A stretch of 63,868 bases of DNA, from positions 1 through 63,868 of the forward strand of contig CATOTG010000014.1 in assembly GCA_951813015.1 (NCBI GenBank), given 5' to 3'. Source of the DNA: an uncultured Thermoanaerobaculia bacterium. GTDB taxonomy: Bacteria; Acidobacteriota; Thermoanaerobaculia; Multivoradales; Multivoraceae. Below the pieces are notes generated by a model. The model saw only the letters and a list, made by a program, of their open reading frames with translations, was not told the DNA's origin and ran no database searches. The first letter of the stretch is position 1. Each line of letters starts with the position of its first letter. The position numbers and the translations under genes were made by a program. Below are positions 47,218 to 56,703 of this stretch, in pieces.

Positions 47218-49410
47218 TCACGGGCGGGTCCAGGGCCCCAGGGTGTGACGCACCCCCACGTGCACCATGCGCGGCGCGCCAACGGTGATCAGACCGGCGC
47301 CTGAGATGCCGACCTGGACTTCCTCGTCAAGCAGATTCTCGAATCCGGCAAAAGCCTGCCAGCGGCTGCCGAGAGCGCGGGCCAGGCTCAGGTCGACGAC
47401 CGCGAAGCTCGAAAGCGGTCTCGCGTTGAGGTCGTCCTCGTACTGCTCGCCGACGAAGCGCACGCCGAGCCGCGCCTGCAGAAGCGCGGCGTTCGCGTAC
47501 TCGAGGCCGAGGCTCGCGGACTGCTCGGGCGTCTGCGCCAGCCTCTTTCCTTCGAGTTCCGGGAACTCCGCCGCGCTGTCGACCTCGGCGTTGCTGTAGA
47601 GGTAGGACAGGTCGAGCCGCCAGTCGTCGCCGAAACGCTGACGAAGTTCCGCCTCGAGCCCCTGGATCCGGGTGCGGTCCAGGTTGAGCCGCTGCCGACA
47701 GGACCCGCCGCCCGGCACGAAGCCGCAGGGCACAAAGAACCGGCCGCTGGGGATCGAGGCCAGGGTCACGTTGGCGATCGGGTTCTCGACCCGGTTGATG
47801 AAGGCGTTGAGCGACAGCCTGGAGCCGCCCTGGTAGCGGACGGCGCCGAACTCGATGCCGCTGAGGCGCTCGGGTTCCAGGGTCTCGTTCGCTTCCGTGA
47901 TGTCGTTGCGGACCCGGAACGGCCGGTAGAGCTCGTTGACGGTGGGCGCCCGGAAGGCGCCGTACACCGAGCCGCGCAGGCCCCAGCCCGAGTCCAGGGC
48001 GTAGAGGAAGCCGACCCGCGGTGAAGCGGCTGTTTCCTCCCGGTCCTCGAAGGCATCGTCGCGACGAACGGAACCGTCCGCCTTGTTGAACTCGAACCGG
48101 CTGCCCGAACCGGTCTCCCAGCGGTCGATGCGGGCCCCGAGTTCCAGCGTCAGCCGGTCGCCGAAGTCCGCCCGTCGCTGCACGTAGGCGCCGGTGATCG
48201 CCTGGTCCCCTCCGGCCATGCGTCGGCGGTTGAACTGCGTCGTGTAGAAAAAGTCCTCGTTGGTCGCTCCGTCGACGCTCCGCCACTCCGCTCCGGCGAC
48301 CCACAGGCCGGTACCGACCTCGCCCTGCCACTGTGCTCCGACGCCGGTCGCTTCCGAGTCGACCAGGAACTGGTCGAGCGCCGGTCGCTCCGAGGAGCGG
48401 TCGACCTGCTGGGCGCTGAACCGGCTCGCGAACTCCTGCTCGTGGGAGAACCCCCGGACCGTCCAGGTGTCGCCCCGGCCGCTCACGATGTCCGCGCTCA
48501 GGCGAAACGACGTCAACTCCGTGTCGTTGCCGGTCAGCGGCGTGCCGTTGCCCCGGTCCTCCGACAGGGTGTCGCCGCCGATACTGATCGAGAACGACTC
48601 GCTGGGCGAGAACGCCAGGCGTCCGCCGACGCTGGTCTGCTCCGAGAACGCGTCGACGTCTATCGGACCGCGCTGGTCGTCGCGCACCACCGGGTAGCCG
48701 TCGCTGTCGAAGCTCCTCGCCGACAGGGTCAACGACGCACTCTCGAACCCCTGGCCGAACCACGCCTCGCCGGCGAGCACGCCGTGGTCGCCGCCCAGCG
48801 CCGAGAGCCGCAGCCCGGGACCCGACTCCGGCGGAGTCGCCGTGACCAGGTGGATGACGCCCCCCATGGCCGAGTTGCCCCACAGGCTCGAACCGCCGCC
48901 GCGCACGACCTCGATCCGGTCCAGGCTCTCGCGGCCCACGCGACCCCAGTAGATCCAGCCGCCGAAGGGGTCGTTCAGGGGCAGCCCGTCGAGCAGCACC
49001 AGGGTCCTGCTGACGCCGCTGGGGCCGATGCCGCGCAAAGAGACGCCCTGGCTGGTCGGATGGGCGACCATCGAGCTGTTGCGGCGGAAGAGGCTGAAGC
49101 CGGGCACCCGGCGCAACGTGTCGTCCAGGGTCACGGCCGGGCTCGCGCGGAGTTCGTCGCCAGTCACTACGGAGACGTTGGACGTCACCTGCCCGAGTTC
49201 CTGTTCCGCCCGGGCCGCGGTGACGACGATCGTCTCGGCAAGGGCGGGGTCCTCGACCGGGTCCGCGTCATCGTCGCTCGAAGCGTCTGCCGCGGCCGGC
49301 GCCGCGGAGGCGAGAAGCGCCAGAGTGAACGCCGCGGCGAGGAGGAGAAAGCGATCGCGAAAGTGACCGGCGGGCGTTCGCGTTGTCGAGGCGGCGGGCA
49401 GGGTCGGCAT
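47218..49410 (-). CDS. TonB-dependent outer-membrane receptor
   Basis: A complete 730-residue receptor. Signal peptide (LLLAAAFTLALLASAAPAAA), then a possible TonB box (AETIVVTAARAEQ) and plug (DDTLRRVPGFSLFRR, VSLRGIGPSGVSRTLVLLDG, WGNSAMGGVIHLVT). The 22-strand barrel ends in the aromatic-type strand MVHVGVRHTLGPW. The extracellular loop with CGFVPGGGSC could form a disulfide. Ligand unknown; motif style is like siderophore or cobalamin receptors. Its partner gene lies 10 bases upstream on the same strand. Confidence 0.93.
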   Translation of the reverse strand: MPTLPAASTTRTPAGHFRDRFLLLAAAFTLALLASAAPAAADASSDDDADPVEDPALAETIVVTAARAEQELGQVTSNVSVVTGDELRASPAVTLDDTLRRVPGFSLFRRNSSMVAHPTSQGVSLRGIGPSGVSRTLVLLDGLPLNDPFGGWIYWGRVGRESLDRIEVVRGGGSSLWGNSAMGGVIHLVTATPPESGPGLRLSALGGDHGVLAGEAWFGQGFESASLTLSARSFDSDGYPVVRDDQRGPIDVDAFSEQTSVGGRLAFSPSESFSISIGGDTLSEDRGNGTPLTGNDTELTSFRLSADIVSGRGDTWTVRGFSHEQEFASRFSAQQVDRSSERPALDQFLVDSEATGVGAQWQGEVGTGLWVAGAEWRSVDGATNEDFFYTTQFNRRRMAGGDQAITGAYVQRRADFGDRLTLELGARIDRWETGSGSRFEFNKADGSVRRDDAFEDREETAASPRVGFLYALDSGWGLRGSVYGAFRAPTVNELYRPFRVRNDITEANETLEPERLSGIEFGAVRYQGGSRLSLNAFINRVENPIANVTLASIPSGRFFVPCGFVPGGGSCRQRLNLDRTRIQGLEAELRQRFGDDWRLDLSYLYSNAEVDSAAEFPELEGKRLAQTPEQSASLGLEYANAALLQARLGVRFVGEQYEDDLNARPLSSFAVVDLSLARALGSRWQAFAGFENLLDEEVQVGISGAGLITVGAPRMVHVGVRHTLGPWTRP

Positions 49411-49420
49411 GCGCAGGCTC

Positions 49421-50929
49421 CTAGAGGGCCGGACCTGGTGTCTCCGGGTCGGCGGGAGCGGGCATGGTAAACGATGCGGGATCGACGTCCGCGCCGGCTG
49501 CAGCCTCCTGGATCCTCAATTCGACGGCGACCACGCCCTCGACGGCGATCCGGATCGTGTCCGGCACCTTGAGTCCACCCACGTCCATGTAGTCGCCGAT
49601 CGTCACGTCGATTTCTCCCGTCGACCCCAGGAACGCCCCGTCGAAGACGATCCGGCGCTCCAGGAAGTCCTCGCCGCCCAGGTAAAGAGCGCGCGCTTCA
49701 CCCTCCGCGGTCGCGATGTCCAGCCGGTAGGTCTCGTCGCGCCCGACTTTCTCGACGCCCGCCAGCGACGCCTCCCCGGTCCTCGCGAGCCCACCCCACA
49801 GGAAGTCGGAGAGGATCCCCACCGCCCCGACCATCTCCTCAGGCAAGGGTGTCGGCTCGATGACGCCCTGCATCGGCGACACGTTCCAGGCGGTCTCGCC
49901 GTCGTACGCGAGGACCATCGGCAGCCCCTGCATGTCGATATCGATGCGGAAGAAACCGGGGCGCGCGAAAGCCACCGTCATCGGCACCTCGAAGCCGAGC
50001 ATGACAACGGCGCCGGAGGCGCTCACACTCCGCACCTCGGCGGCCGAGTCTCCGCGGGCAGCCTCGTGGCGCTCCAGGATCGCGTCCAGACCGAGTGCGG
50101 AGTTGGCCATCTGGCCCGGCATGAAGAAGATGTCGGGAGCGATCTCGGGGTTGATCTCCCAGGAATCCAGGGTCAACGGCATCTCGCCCATCGAACTGCT
50201 CAGGATGTGCCGGTGCGCCAGCATCAGGCCGTCGACCTCCCGGTAATCCTCGAAACGGGTCTCCGAGTCCTCCAGGCCGAATCCGAAGTCCGCCTTCGAA
50301 ATCCTCTTCTTCTCCAACCCGTCTTCCGTGCCGATGAAGACCTGGTGCGTCACACCGCCAGGCGCGGTGACCACGAGCTTCCAGGCCTCGCCGTTCTCGA
50401 TCTCCTCGCGGCCGGCAAGTTCCACCTCGTAGCCGGGCTCCGTGTACTCGAACCAGGGGCCGCTCAGCACGGCGTCGGCGGCCTGGGCAGCCGCCACGTC
50501 TCCTGCGAAGGCGGCCGGCTTCGGCTGCCCGGGCTGCTGGCCCCAGGCCTGCTCGCCGTCGAAGGCCTGGATCAGGGCCATGCCGCCGAAGTCGCCCTCC
50601 ACCCGAACCTGATTCGGTCGACGCAGTTGAATCGTGAAGGGGGCCTCCATGCCCTGCACGGACATCGTTCCGGTGGCTCGCGCCGCCTGAATCGAGCGCA
50701 ACTTCTCGAGACCGCCCCGGGCTTCGTGGTGCATCGTGAGCACCCGGTCGAGTTCGCCGGGTTCTTCCGCATCCTGAGCCCAGCCGGCGCCGGCAACGAG
50801 GACAAGCGCCAGGACGGCCACGCAGGCACGAACCCGGTCTGCCTGCCGGCTGCTGCGTACACCGCGCCCAATTCTCGCGGGAGTTGCTCTCGCGGGAGTT
50901 GCCGAGCCGATCCGTGCAGGTACCTTCAT
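49421..50929 (-). CDS. Periplasmic protein with two LolA/LppX-like domains
   Basis: About 502 residues from the ATG at 50929 (another ATG at 50977 is possible). The signal core is VRACVAVLALVLVAGAGWAQ. Two tandem ~220-residue halves align by pattern. The first has VLTMHHEARGGLEKLRSIQA, GDFGGMALIQAFDGEQAWGQ and FEDYREVDGLMLAHR. The second has ILERHEAARGDSAAEVRSVS, DMQGLPMVLAYDGETAWNVS and IGDYMDVGGLKVPDTI. Each resembles the outer-membrane lipoprotein-sorting fold (LolA/DUF4292), which binds lipids in a half-barrel. Co-transcribed with the receptor, suggesting shared cargo (inference). Confidence 0.75.
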   Translation of the reverse strand: MKVPARIGSATPARATPARIGRGVRSSRQADRVRACVAVLALVLVAGAGWAQDAEEPGELDRVLTMHHEARGGLEKLRSIQAARATGTMSVQGMEAPFTIQLRRPNQVRVEGDFGGMALIQAFDGEQAWGQQPGQPKPAAFAGDVAAAQAADAVLSGPWFEYTEPGYEVELAGREEIENGEAWKLVVTAPGGVTHQVFIGTEDGLEKKRISKADFGFGLEDSETRFEDYREVDGLMLAHRHILSSSMGEMPLTLDSWEINPEIAPDIFFMPGQMANSALGLDAILERHEAARGDSAAEVRSVSASGAVVMLGFEVPMTVAFARPGFFRIDIDMQGLPMVLAYDGETAWNVSPMQGVIEPTPLPEEMVGAVGILSDFLWGGLARTGEASLAGVEKVGRDETYRLDIATAEGEARALYLGGEDFLERRIVFDGAFLGSTGEIDVTIGDYMDVGGLKVPDTIRIAVEGVVAVELRIQEAAAGADVDPASFTMPAPADPETPGPAL

Positions 50930-51250
50930 CTCATCCTCCGCTGGCCGTCCGCCGCGAGGCCCGCCGGTGACCGCCAAGCCGGCTCGCTACCCGGAATGTG
51001 TGCCGGCATGATACCTGAAAGGGGTTAGCCGAAGAACGGCGCAACGGCCACGCCATGCCCCAGGACACCGCCTCCTGGTCTTTACGCAAACTCTGAAAAC
51101 AAAGAAGTTACGGCCAACCGGGAAGTTCTGTCCCCGCGCCGCGTCCACGCGGCCGCCAGGCCGGCCCTGCTAGCCTCTCGTCCGCCGGTCCGGAATTGCC
51201 CCGTCCAATGCCTGGGCGCACTCCTCTACGATTCGCCGAAGAACCGCTCA

Positions 51251-52408
51251 ATGAACGAGGAAAGACAGAGCAACGCGGCGCAGGACGACCCGCGGCCCGA
51301 CCTTGAGCACTCCGACGCGAGGACCGAAGAGGGAACACAAGCGACTGAAGGCGCCGGGGCTGGCGAGCCCCAGACCCGGCGCCTGCGCTTCACCGCCAGC
51401 GGACGGGAGTACTTCCGCATCTGGATCGTGAACGTCGCGCTGACGCTGCTGACCCTGGGCATCTACTCGGCGTGGGCAAAAGTCCGGGCGCGGCGCTACC
51501 TGTACGGCAACGTCTGGCTCGGCGACTCTGCCTTCGACTACACGGCCAACCCGGTGGCCATCCTGCGGGGGCGGATTCTGGTTGTCATCGTCCTGGCGCT
51601 GCTGACGTTCGCCCAGTTCTTCTCGATCCTCTACTACTACGCGGCGCTTCTCGCCCTGATGCCGCTTGTGCCGTGGGTCGTTGTCCGTGCCCGCTCCTTC
51701 CAGATGCGCAACTCCAGGTATCGCGGCATTGCTCTCGACTTCCAGGGCAAGTACTGGGACGCCGCGGTCTGGTATCCCCTGTCCTGGGCCGCCTCGGTCG
51801 CGACCCTGGGCCTGGCAAGACCGTTCACCGTGTTCGGGCGCGACCGCTACCTGGTCACGGAATCCCGCTTCGGCAACCAGCCGTTCGGCTTCGCCGGCAA
51901 GCCGCGGCCGTACTACGGGATGTACCTGGTCACCGCGGTCGTCGTCGGAGTCCTGTACATCGGAGGAATCGTCGCCCTGATCGTCGTCCTGGGCGCGGCG
52001 TTGGCCGCGACGAGTTCCAATGCGGAAGCCGCCGAACCCGACATGCGGTTGTTGCTTTTTGGCCTGGTGGCCATCGTGGCCGCGGTCAGCCTGTTCGTCC
52101 TGGCGTACCTGCGCACCCGACTGCTGAGCTACCGCTGGAGCAACACCCGACTCGGCGACGACGCGTGCAGCCTGGATCTGTCCTTCACCGAAATGCTGTG
52201 GCTGTACTCGAGCAACGCCGTCCTGATCCTTGCCACGTTCGGGCTGTTCATTCCCTTCGCCCGCATCCGAGTCCTCCGCTATGTCGTGGGCCAGTTCTCC
52301 GTCACCCAGACCGACGCCGAACGGATCTTCGAGGCGGGCGAATCGCAAGGCGTAGCCGCGACCGGCGCCGAGGCTGCCGGCGAGTTCGGACTGGAGATCG
52401 GCATATGA
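51251..52408 (+). CDS. YjgN/DUF898 multi-pass membrane protein
   Basis: A 385-residue inner-membrane protein. After a ~45-residue acidic, disordered head, it has FTASGREYFRIWIVNVALTL with LTLGIYSAWAKVRARRYLYG, the DUF898 hallmark. The hallmark is partly repeated later (YPLSWAASVATLGLARPF, TEMLWLYSSNAVLILATFGL, FIPFARIRVLRYVVGQFSV). About six helices. Function unknown, although YjgN family genes are often followed by an M48 peptidase, as here (ATGA overlap). Confidence 0.88.
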   Translation: MNEERQSNAAQDDPRPDLEHSDARTEEGTQATEGAGAGEPQTRRLRFTASGREYFRIWIVNVALTLLTLGIYSAWAKVRARRYLYGNVWLGDSAFDYTANPVAILRGRILVVIVLALLTFAQFFSILYYYAALLALMPLVPWVVVRARSFQMRNSRYRGIALDFQGKYWDAAVWYPLSWAASVATLGLARPFTVFGRDRYLVTESRFGNQPFGFAGKPRPYYGMYLVTAVVVGVLYIGGIVALIVVLGAALAATSSNAEAAEPDMRLLLFGLVAIVAAVSLFVLAYLRTRLLSYRWSNTRLGDDACSLDLSFTEMLWLYSSNAVLILATFGLFIPFARIRVLRYVVGQFSVTQTDAERIFEAGESQGVAATGAEAAGEFGLEIGI

Positions 52409-53475
52409 GCGGCATTCCGTGTCGCTACTACGACGGGCGCACTTCGCGGCGCCGCGACGCCGTTCTGGCGCTCACCGCCCGCGGCGGGCTCGTCGTCGCC
52501 CGCGAGGGCGCAGACGAGCGCCTCAACTACGAGAACGTACGGATCCCCGGTCGCGTCGCCGACACGCCGCGCTTTCTCCACCTTCCGGACGGCGGGGTGT
52601 GCGAGGTTCAGGACAACGACGCTCTGGACGGCGAGCAGGCTCGCATTCGCCGTGACCCTGAACCGCGAGCCGACCGTTTCGGTCGCCTGCGCCATCGGCT
52701 GGACAGCACCTGGCAGGGAGCGGCCGCGGCCCTGGCGGTCACGGCGGCGATCCTCTACTCGTTCACCGAGTGGGGCGCACCGGCGGTAGCTGCCGTCGCC
52801 GTCGCCGCGACACCACCCGAAGCGGAGGCGGTCATCGGCGAGAACTTCCTGACCCTGCTCGAACGACTCCGCGTGCTCAAGCCGTCCGAACTCGAGCCGA
52901 ACCGTCGCAACGAACTCCTGGCGGCCTTCGAGGAGATGCGCAGGGAGACCGGCGTCGAAGACGCGGACCTCCGGTTCCACTCCGTCGGTGTTCCCAACGC
53001 CTTTGCCCTGCCGGGCGGCACCGTTGTGCTCACGGACCTGCTGGTCGAACTGGCCGAGGACGACGAGGAGGTCATTGCAGTTCTGGCCCACGAACTGGGA
53101 CACGTCGAGGGACGCCACGTCATGCGACGGTTTGCCCAGACCTCCTCGATGCTCGTCCTGTGGACGGCGTTCACGGGCGACGTGTCGGTCGCCGCACTCT
53201 CCTTTTTGGGGCCGGACCGGTTGCTGGCCCAGCGCTACTCGCGCTCCTTCGAGACCGACGCCGACCGCTTTGCCTTCGACTACCTGCTCAGCGCCGGCAT
53301 TCCGCCAACGCGACTCTCCGACATCATCCAGCGGCTCAGCGGCGACGACGGCGAAGCGGGCGCAGGCGGCAACGCGCTGAACTGGCTTGCCAGCCACCCC
53401 GGCGCGGCGGAACGCGCACGCAATGCGACGGAGGCCGCGAAGCGAGCCCGCGAGGGCGCCGCGGCAGACGAATGA
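52405..53475 (+). CDS. M48-family zinc metallopeptidase
   Basis: A 356-residue Ste24/HtpX-like peptidase. The N-terminus (CRYYDGRTSRRRDAVL, LTARGGLVVA) is the small domain usual in YjgN-linked M48 proteins. A helix AAAALAVTAAILYSFTEWGA anchors it in the membrane. The zinc site is VLAHELGHVEGRHVMRRF (HEXXH), with the third ligand in RSFETDADRFAFDYL. SLPGGTVVLTDLL-type text (here ALPGGTVVLTDLLVEL) precedes it. Ends WLASHPGAAERARNATEA, also family-typical. Probably degrades or processes membrane or periplasmic proteins. Confidence 0.92.
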   Translation: MSGIPCRYYDGRTSRRRDAVLALTARGGLVVAREGADERLNYENVRIPGRVADTPRFLHLPDGGVCEVQDNDALDGEQARIRRDPEPRADRFGRLRHRLDSTWQGAAAALAVTAAILYSFTEWGAPAVAAVAVAATPPEAEAVIGENFLTLLERLRVLKPSELEPNRRNELLAAFEEMRRETGVEDADLRFHSVGVPNAFALPGGTVVLTDLLVELAEDDEEVIAVLAHELGHVEGRHVMRRFAQTSSMLVLWTAFTGDVSVAALSFLGPDRLLAQRYSRSFETDADRFAFDYLLSAGIPPTRLSDIIQRLSGDDGEAGAGGNALNWLASHPGAAERARNATEAAKRAREGAAADE

Positions 53476-53487
53476 GCTTCACCGGCA

Positions 53488-53505
53488 GGGAGGCTTGAGC
53501 CTCCC
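53488..53505. terminator. Hairpin after the M48 gene
   Basis: GGGAGGCTTGAGCCTCCC: perfect 7-bp stem, 4-base loop, 12 bases after the stop codon. No T-run. Confidence 0.6.
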
Positions 53506-53567
53506 GGCCGGCATACTCTCGGCAACGCAACCGAAGCAGGACACAAGGCCCCGGCAGGAGACCCGTC

Positions 53568-53666
53568 ATGCAGAAGCTGACCCAGGCCCGGCGCGAACAG
53601 TGGGCAATCGACTTCTACGCACCCCTGGACCAGGTCGACCTGATCGTCGACGGAACCCCGGACTGA
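53568..53666 (+). CDS. Small ORF, 32 residues
   Basis: MQKLTQARREQWAIDFYAPL then a short acidic end (DQVDLIVDGTPD). The ATG has an AGGAG at 53556-53560, eight bases upstream. It is not recognised. It is either a short peptide gene or the start of a longer gene broken by an indel, since the M28 peptidase frame begins just downstream. Confidence 0.4.
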   Translation: MQKLTQARREQWAIDFYAPLDQVDLIVDGTPD

Positions 53667-53719
53667 GCTTGAAGCGCACAAACCAGGTGCGTCGGCCCTC
53701 TGGCCGGCTTCTGAACCGG

Positions 53720-54769
53720 GTGCACCGGCGTCTTCGCCTGCTTCCGGGAAACGCGCGCCGCGAAGCGGCGACCGAACCGCCGCGCCAACGCACGCAACCT
53801 CCGACGACCTCAAGCGGCCGCGCTCGCCGGCGCCTGTTGACGTGTACCGCGCTCTTTGCGGGCATCGCTCTGGCGTGCTCGACTGTCGCCGTTCCGGGCC
53901 CGGACGTCCCCGCGTCACCCGAGGCGCCACGCCAGGAGAGCGCGCTGCCCGATCTCCTCGCCGATCTGGCCAGCATCGTCGGCCGCGAGACCGTCGAGCG
54001 CGGAGACGAACTGCTTCGCATGTTCCGGGAGCGTGGATTCGATCCGGGCGTTCACGAGTTTTCGACCACGCCGTCGGAACGCCAGCCGAGAGAGACCGGG
54101 CGCAACCTGATCGCCACCCTCGGCACGGGACCCCGCGACATCGTGGTCGGCGCGCACTACGACGTGGTCCGCCTCCAGGACGGCGCCGTCGTCGGAGGCG
54201 CGGTGGACAACGGCGCCGCGTCGGTCGTCCTCACCAGGGTGGCCGAGACCCTGCGACGGCACGAGTTGCGGCACCGCGTCCGGGTCGTCCTCTTCGACCT
54301 CGAGGAGTCCGGCCTTCTCGGCTCCCGCGCCTGGGTGCAGGACGCGGACCGGGACCGCATCGCCGCGATGGTCAACGCCGACGTCGTCGTCAGCGACGGC
54401 GCCCTGATGTACGGACCGACTTCCCACGACGGCAACGAGGCGGTCTACCGCGGTCTCCGCGTTGCCTGCGCGGCGAGCGGGACGCGGTGCATTGACTTCC
54501 CCCGCTATCCCCCGAGCGACGACCGTGCCTTCCAGGCCGCCGGGATCCCCAACGTCTCCATCGGAATGAACGGGACAACCGAAGCGCACCAGATGTGGCT
54601 TGTTTTGAACGGGGGCGCCGAGTCCGGACTCCGCGCGGGCTTCATGCCCGAGGTCCTCCAGGTCATTCACACGAGCAGAGACTCGATGGAACGTGCGAAC
54701 GAGGCCGCGATGAAGCGGCTTCACGATGTCGTCGTGGCCCTGGTGCTCGAACTGGACAGGTCTCTTTGA
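53720..54769 (+). CDS. M28-family zinc aminopeptidase, lipoprotein
   Basis: About 349 residues. The start is uncertain: GTGs at 53687 and 53720 or a TTG at 53837 are in frame. The basic RARRR followed by LLTCTALFAGIALACS is a lipoprotein signal ending in a cysteine. The catalytic domain has VVGAHYDVV, GGAVDNGAASVVLTRVAETL (metal-bridging Asp), VVLFDLEESGLLGSRAWV (catalytic Glu pair), MVNADVVV and a late His in LQVIHTSRD. These are in M28 order. Likely a periplasmic peptidase acting on short peptides. Confidence 0.88.
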   Translation: MHRRLRLLPGNARREAATEPPRQRTQPPTTSSGRARRRLLTCTALFAGIALACSTVAVPGPDVPASPEAPRQESALPDLLADLASIVGRETVERGDELLRMFRERGFDPGVHEFSTTPSERQPRETGRNLIATLGTGPRDIVVGAHYDVVRLQDGAVVGGAVDNGAASVVLTRVAETLRRHELRHRVRVVLFDLEESGLLGSRAWVQDADRDRIAAMVNADVVVSDGALMYGPTSHDGNEAVYRGLRVACAASGTRCIDFPRYPPSDDRAFQAAGIPNVSIGMNGTTEAHQMWLVLNGGAESGLRAGFMPEVLQVIHTSRDSMERANEAAMKRLHDVVVALVLELDRSL

Positions 54770-54780
54770 GCTACGCCGTA

Positions 54781-54933
54781 GAAGCCGGGTGACTCTCCAG
54801 GAGCCCCGCCGCAGAAGCCAGGTGACTCTCCAGGAGCCCCGCCGCAGAAGCCGGGTGACTCTCCAGGAGCCGCGCCGCAAGAAGCCGGGTGACTCTCCAG
54901 GTCCAGGAGCCGCGCCGCAGAAGCCGGGTGCGC
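54781..54933. repeat. 33-bp tandem repeat between convergent genes
   Basis: Units of agaagccgggtgactctcca followed by ggagccccgccgc begin at about 54780, 54813, 54846 and 54880 (last one with a 6-base internal duplication), then a partial unit. It lies after the M28 stop and before the GST 3' end. No coding role is apparent. Confidence 0.9.
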
Positions 54934-54975
54934 CGGCCGTCAGGCAGCCGGCGGCAGTAGCGGCGAGGCGTTTGT

Positions 54976-55659
54976 TCAGGGCGGATCCGCGTAGGGCTCG
55001 TCCTCGGGCACGAACTCCGTCTCCAGCCGGGCCGCCCCGCTCCACTCGCGCATCGCCTTCGTCTCAAGCAGGGCACGGCAGTAGTCTGCGGCGTCCCGGT
55101 CGAGCGGCGGCTCGTAGGTCGCGAACCGCGAGGCGACGGGCAGGAAACAGGCGTCGGCGGCCGAATAGCTGCCGAAGAGGAACGGGCCTCCCCCGCCGAA
55201 CTCGGCACGGGCGGCCCGCCAGAGAGTCGTCAGCCGGTCGATATCGGCCATGACCTCGGGCTCGCGGCCCTTCCCCGGATAGCTCGAGCGGATGTTCATC
55301 GGCATCGCCGAGCGCAACGCCGCGAAGCCGGAGTGGAAGGTCGCGACCAGGGAGCGGGCCCGGGCCCTGGCCCGCTCGTCCGCCGGCCAGACGCGACGGT
55401 CGGGGTAGAGATCCCCCAAACGCTCGACGATCGCCGAGGTATCGAAGGTGGCGAAGCCCTGCCCGGGCTCGCCCTCCCAGAGCACCGGCACGAGACGCGT
55501 GGGAGACAGCCCGGCGATGTTCTCGTCCCAGTCCTTTGAATCGAACTTCAGCATCCGTTCCGCGAACGGAATGCCGAGCTCGGTCATCAGCGCCCAGGGC
55601 CGCAGCGACCAGGACGAGTAGTTCTTGTTGCCGATAACGAGAGTAAGGGCCTGCGTCAT
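54976..55659 (-). CDS. Glutathione S-transferase family protein
   Basis: A 227-residue GST. The thioredoxin-like domain has LVIGNKNYSSWSLRPWALMT (with the N-terminal Ser/Tyr of the active site), RLVPVLWEGE with the cis-proline, and FATFDTSAIVERLGDLYPD for glutathione binding. The helical domain has MPMNIRSSYPGKG and SAADACFLPVASRF. NKNYSSWSLR places it with the YfcF/zeta-like bacterial group. Monocistronic by appearance, divergent from the secreted gene at 55750. Confidence 0.92.
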   Translation of the reverse strand: MTQALTLVIGNKNYSSWSLRPWALMTELGIPFAERMLKFDSKDWDENIAGLSPTRLVPVLWEGEPGQGFATFDTSAIVERLGDLYPDRRVWPADERARARARSLVATFHSGFAALRSAMPMNIRSSYPGKGREPEVMADIDRLTTLWRAARAEFGGGGPFLFGSYSAADACFLPVASRFATYEPPLDRDAADYCRALLETKAMREWSGAARLETEFVPEDEPYADPP

Positions 55660-55749
55660 GGGCGGCGGACGCTACACCAGCATCACCCGAAGAATCGCCC
55701 CAAGGCATGGCGGTTGACGGGCGCAAGCCAGCCGCTATCCTGAAAGAAC

Positions 55750-56703
55750 GTGTCCCGCTACAGCTTGCTCCGCACCCGGGTCGCCGCAGCCGCGGCCCTT
55801 CTGGTCGTGTCCACCGGCGCGCCGCTCTGCGCCCAGGCCGGCTCGAACTGGCAACCGCCGGGCGACATCGACGGGCTATGGGACTTCGCCACGGCGACGC
55901 CGCTTCAAAGACCCGCGGAATACGCGGAGCAGGAGTACTTCACCGCCGAAGAGGCAAACCGCTTCGAGCGGGACCTGATCGCACGCCGAGCCGAGGCCCA
56001 GAAACGAAGCCCCAGCGTCCACGCGCCCTACTGGCTCGACCACGGGCGCAACGTGCAGGACTCACGCCGCACCTCGCTGATCTTCGACCCGCCGAACGGC
56101 CGGATCCCGCCGATGACCGAAGACGGCCGTCGACGCGCCCGGGAACGCCGCGACAAGCGCCAGAAGGCGCCGGCCGGACCCGAGGATCGCTCCCTCTGGG
56201 AGCGCTGTCTGATGGGCTTCAACGCCGGGCCGCCGATGAACCCGGGGGCCTACAACAACAACGTCCTGATCCTGGTCACGCCCGACACCGTCGCGCTCCT
56301 GAACGAGATGGTCCACGAGACCCGGCTCGTCCCTCTCGACGAGAGGCCTCGTCTGCCCGAGCACCTGCGGCAGTTCAAGGGCGACTCGCGCGGCTATTGG
56401 GACGGAGAAACCCTGGTCATCGAAACCGGCAACTTCGATCCCCGGATCAGCTTCCAGGGATCCGGCGGCAACATGCGCCTCGTCGAGCGCTTCACCCGAT
56501 TCGACGACGCGACGCTGACCTACGAGTACACGATCGACGACCCGGAGTCCTTCAACCGCCCCTGGAGCGCGCGCCTGGAGATGAAGAAGTCCGACCAGGC
56601 GCTCTTCGAGTACGCCTGCCACGAAGGCAACTACGGCCTGCTCAACATCCTGGAGTACGCACGGACCAACGAGAACCGGGCTGGCAAGCCTCCTGCAGAG
56701 TGA
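55750..56703 (+). CDS. Secreted protein of unknown function (ACHEGNYG family)
   Basis: A 317-residue exported protein from a GTG at 55750, with a signal peptide (VAAAAALLVVSTGAPLCAQA). The body has IDGLWDFATATPLQRP, GRIPPMTEDGRRRA, CLMGFNAGPPMNPGAYNNNV, RGYWDGETLVIETGNFDPRI, VERFTRFDDATLTYEYTIDD and the end FEYACHEGNYGLLNILEYAR. The pattern (G-x-W-D-G-x-T-L-V-x-E-T-x-N-F) is one I associate with a large secreted family common in Acidobacteria. Its biochemical role is unknown. A lipocalin-like beta fold is possible. Confidence 0.75.
   Translation: MSRYSLLRTRVAAAAALLVVSTGAPLCAQAGSNWQPPGDIDGLWDFATATPLQRPAEYAEQEYFTAEEANRFERDLIARRAEAQKRSPSVHAPYWLDHGRNVQDSRRTSLIFDPPNGRIPPMTEDGRRRARERRDKRQKAPAGPEDRSLWERCLMGFNAGPPMNPGAYNNNVLILVTPDTVALLNEMVHETRLVPLDERPRLPEHLRQFKGDSRGYWDGETLVIETGNFDPRISFQGSGGNMRLVERFTRFDDATLTYEYTIDDPESFNRPWSARLEMKKSDQALFEYACHEGNYGLLNILEYARTNENRAGKPPAE

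Noticed and set aside
54781..54933. Possible CRISPR-like array
   Set aside because: The whole 33-bp unit repeats head to tail with no variable spacers.
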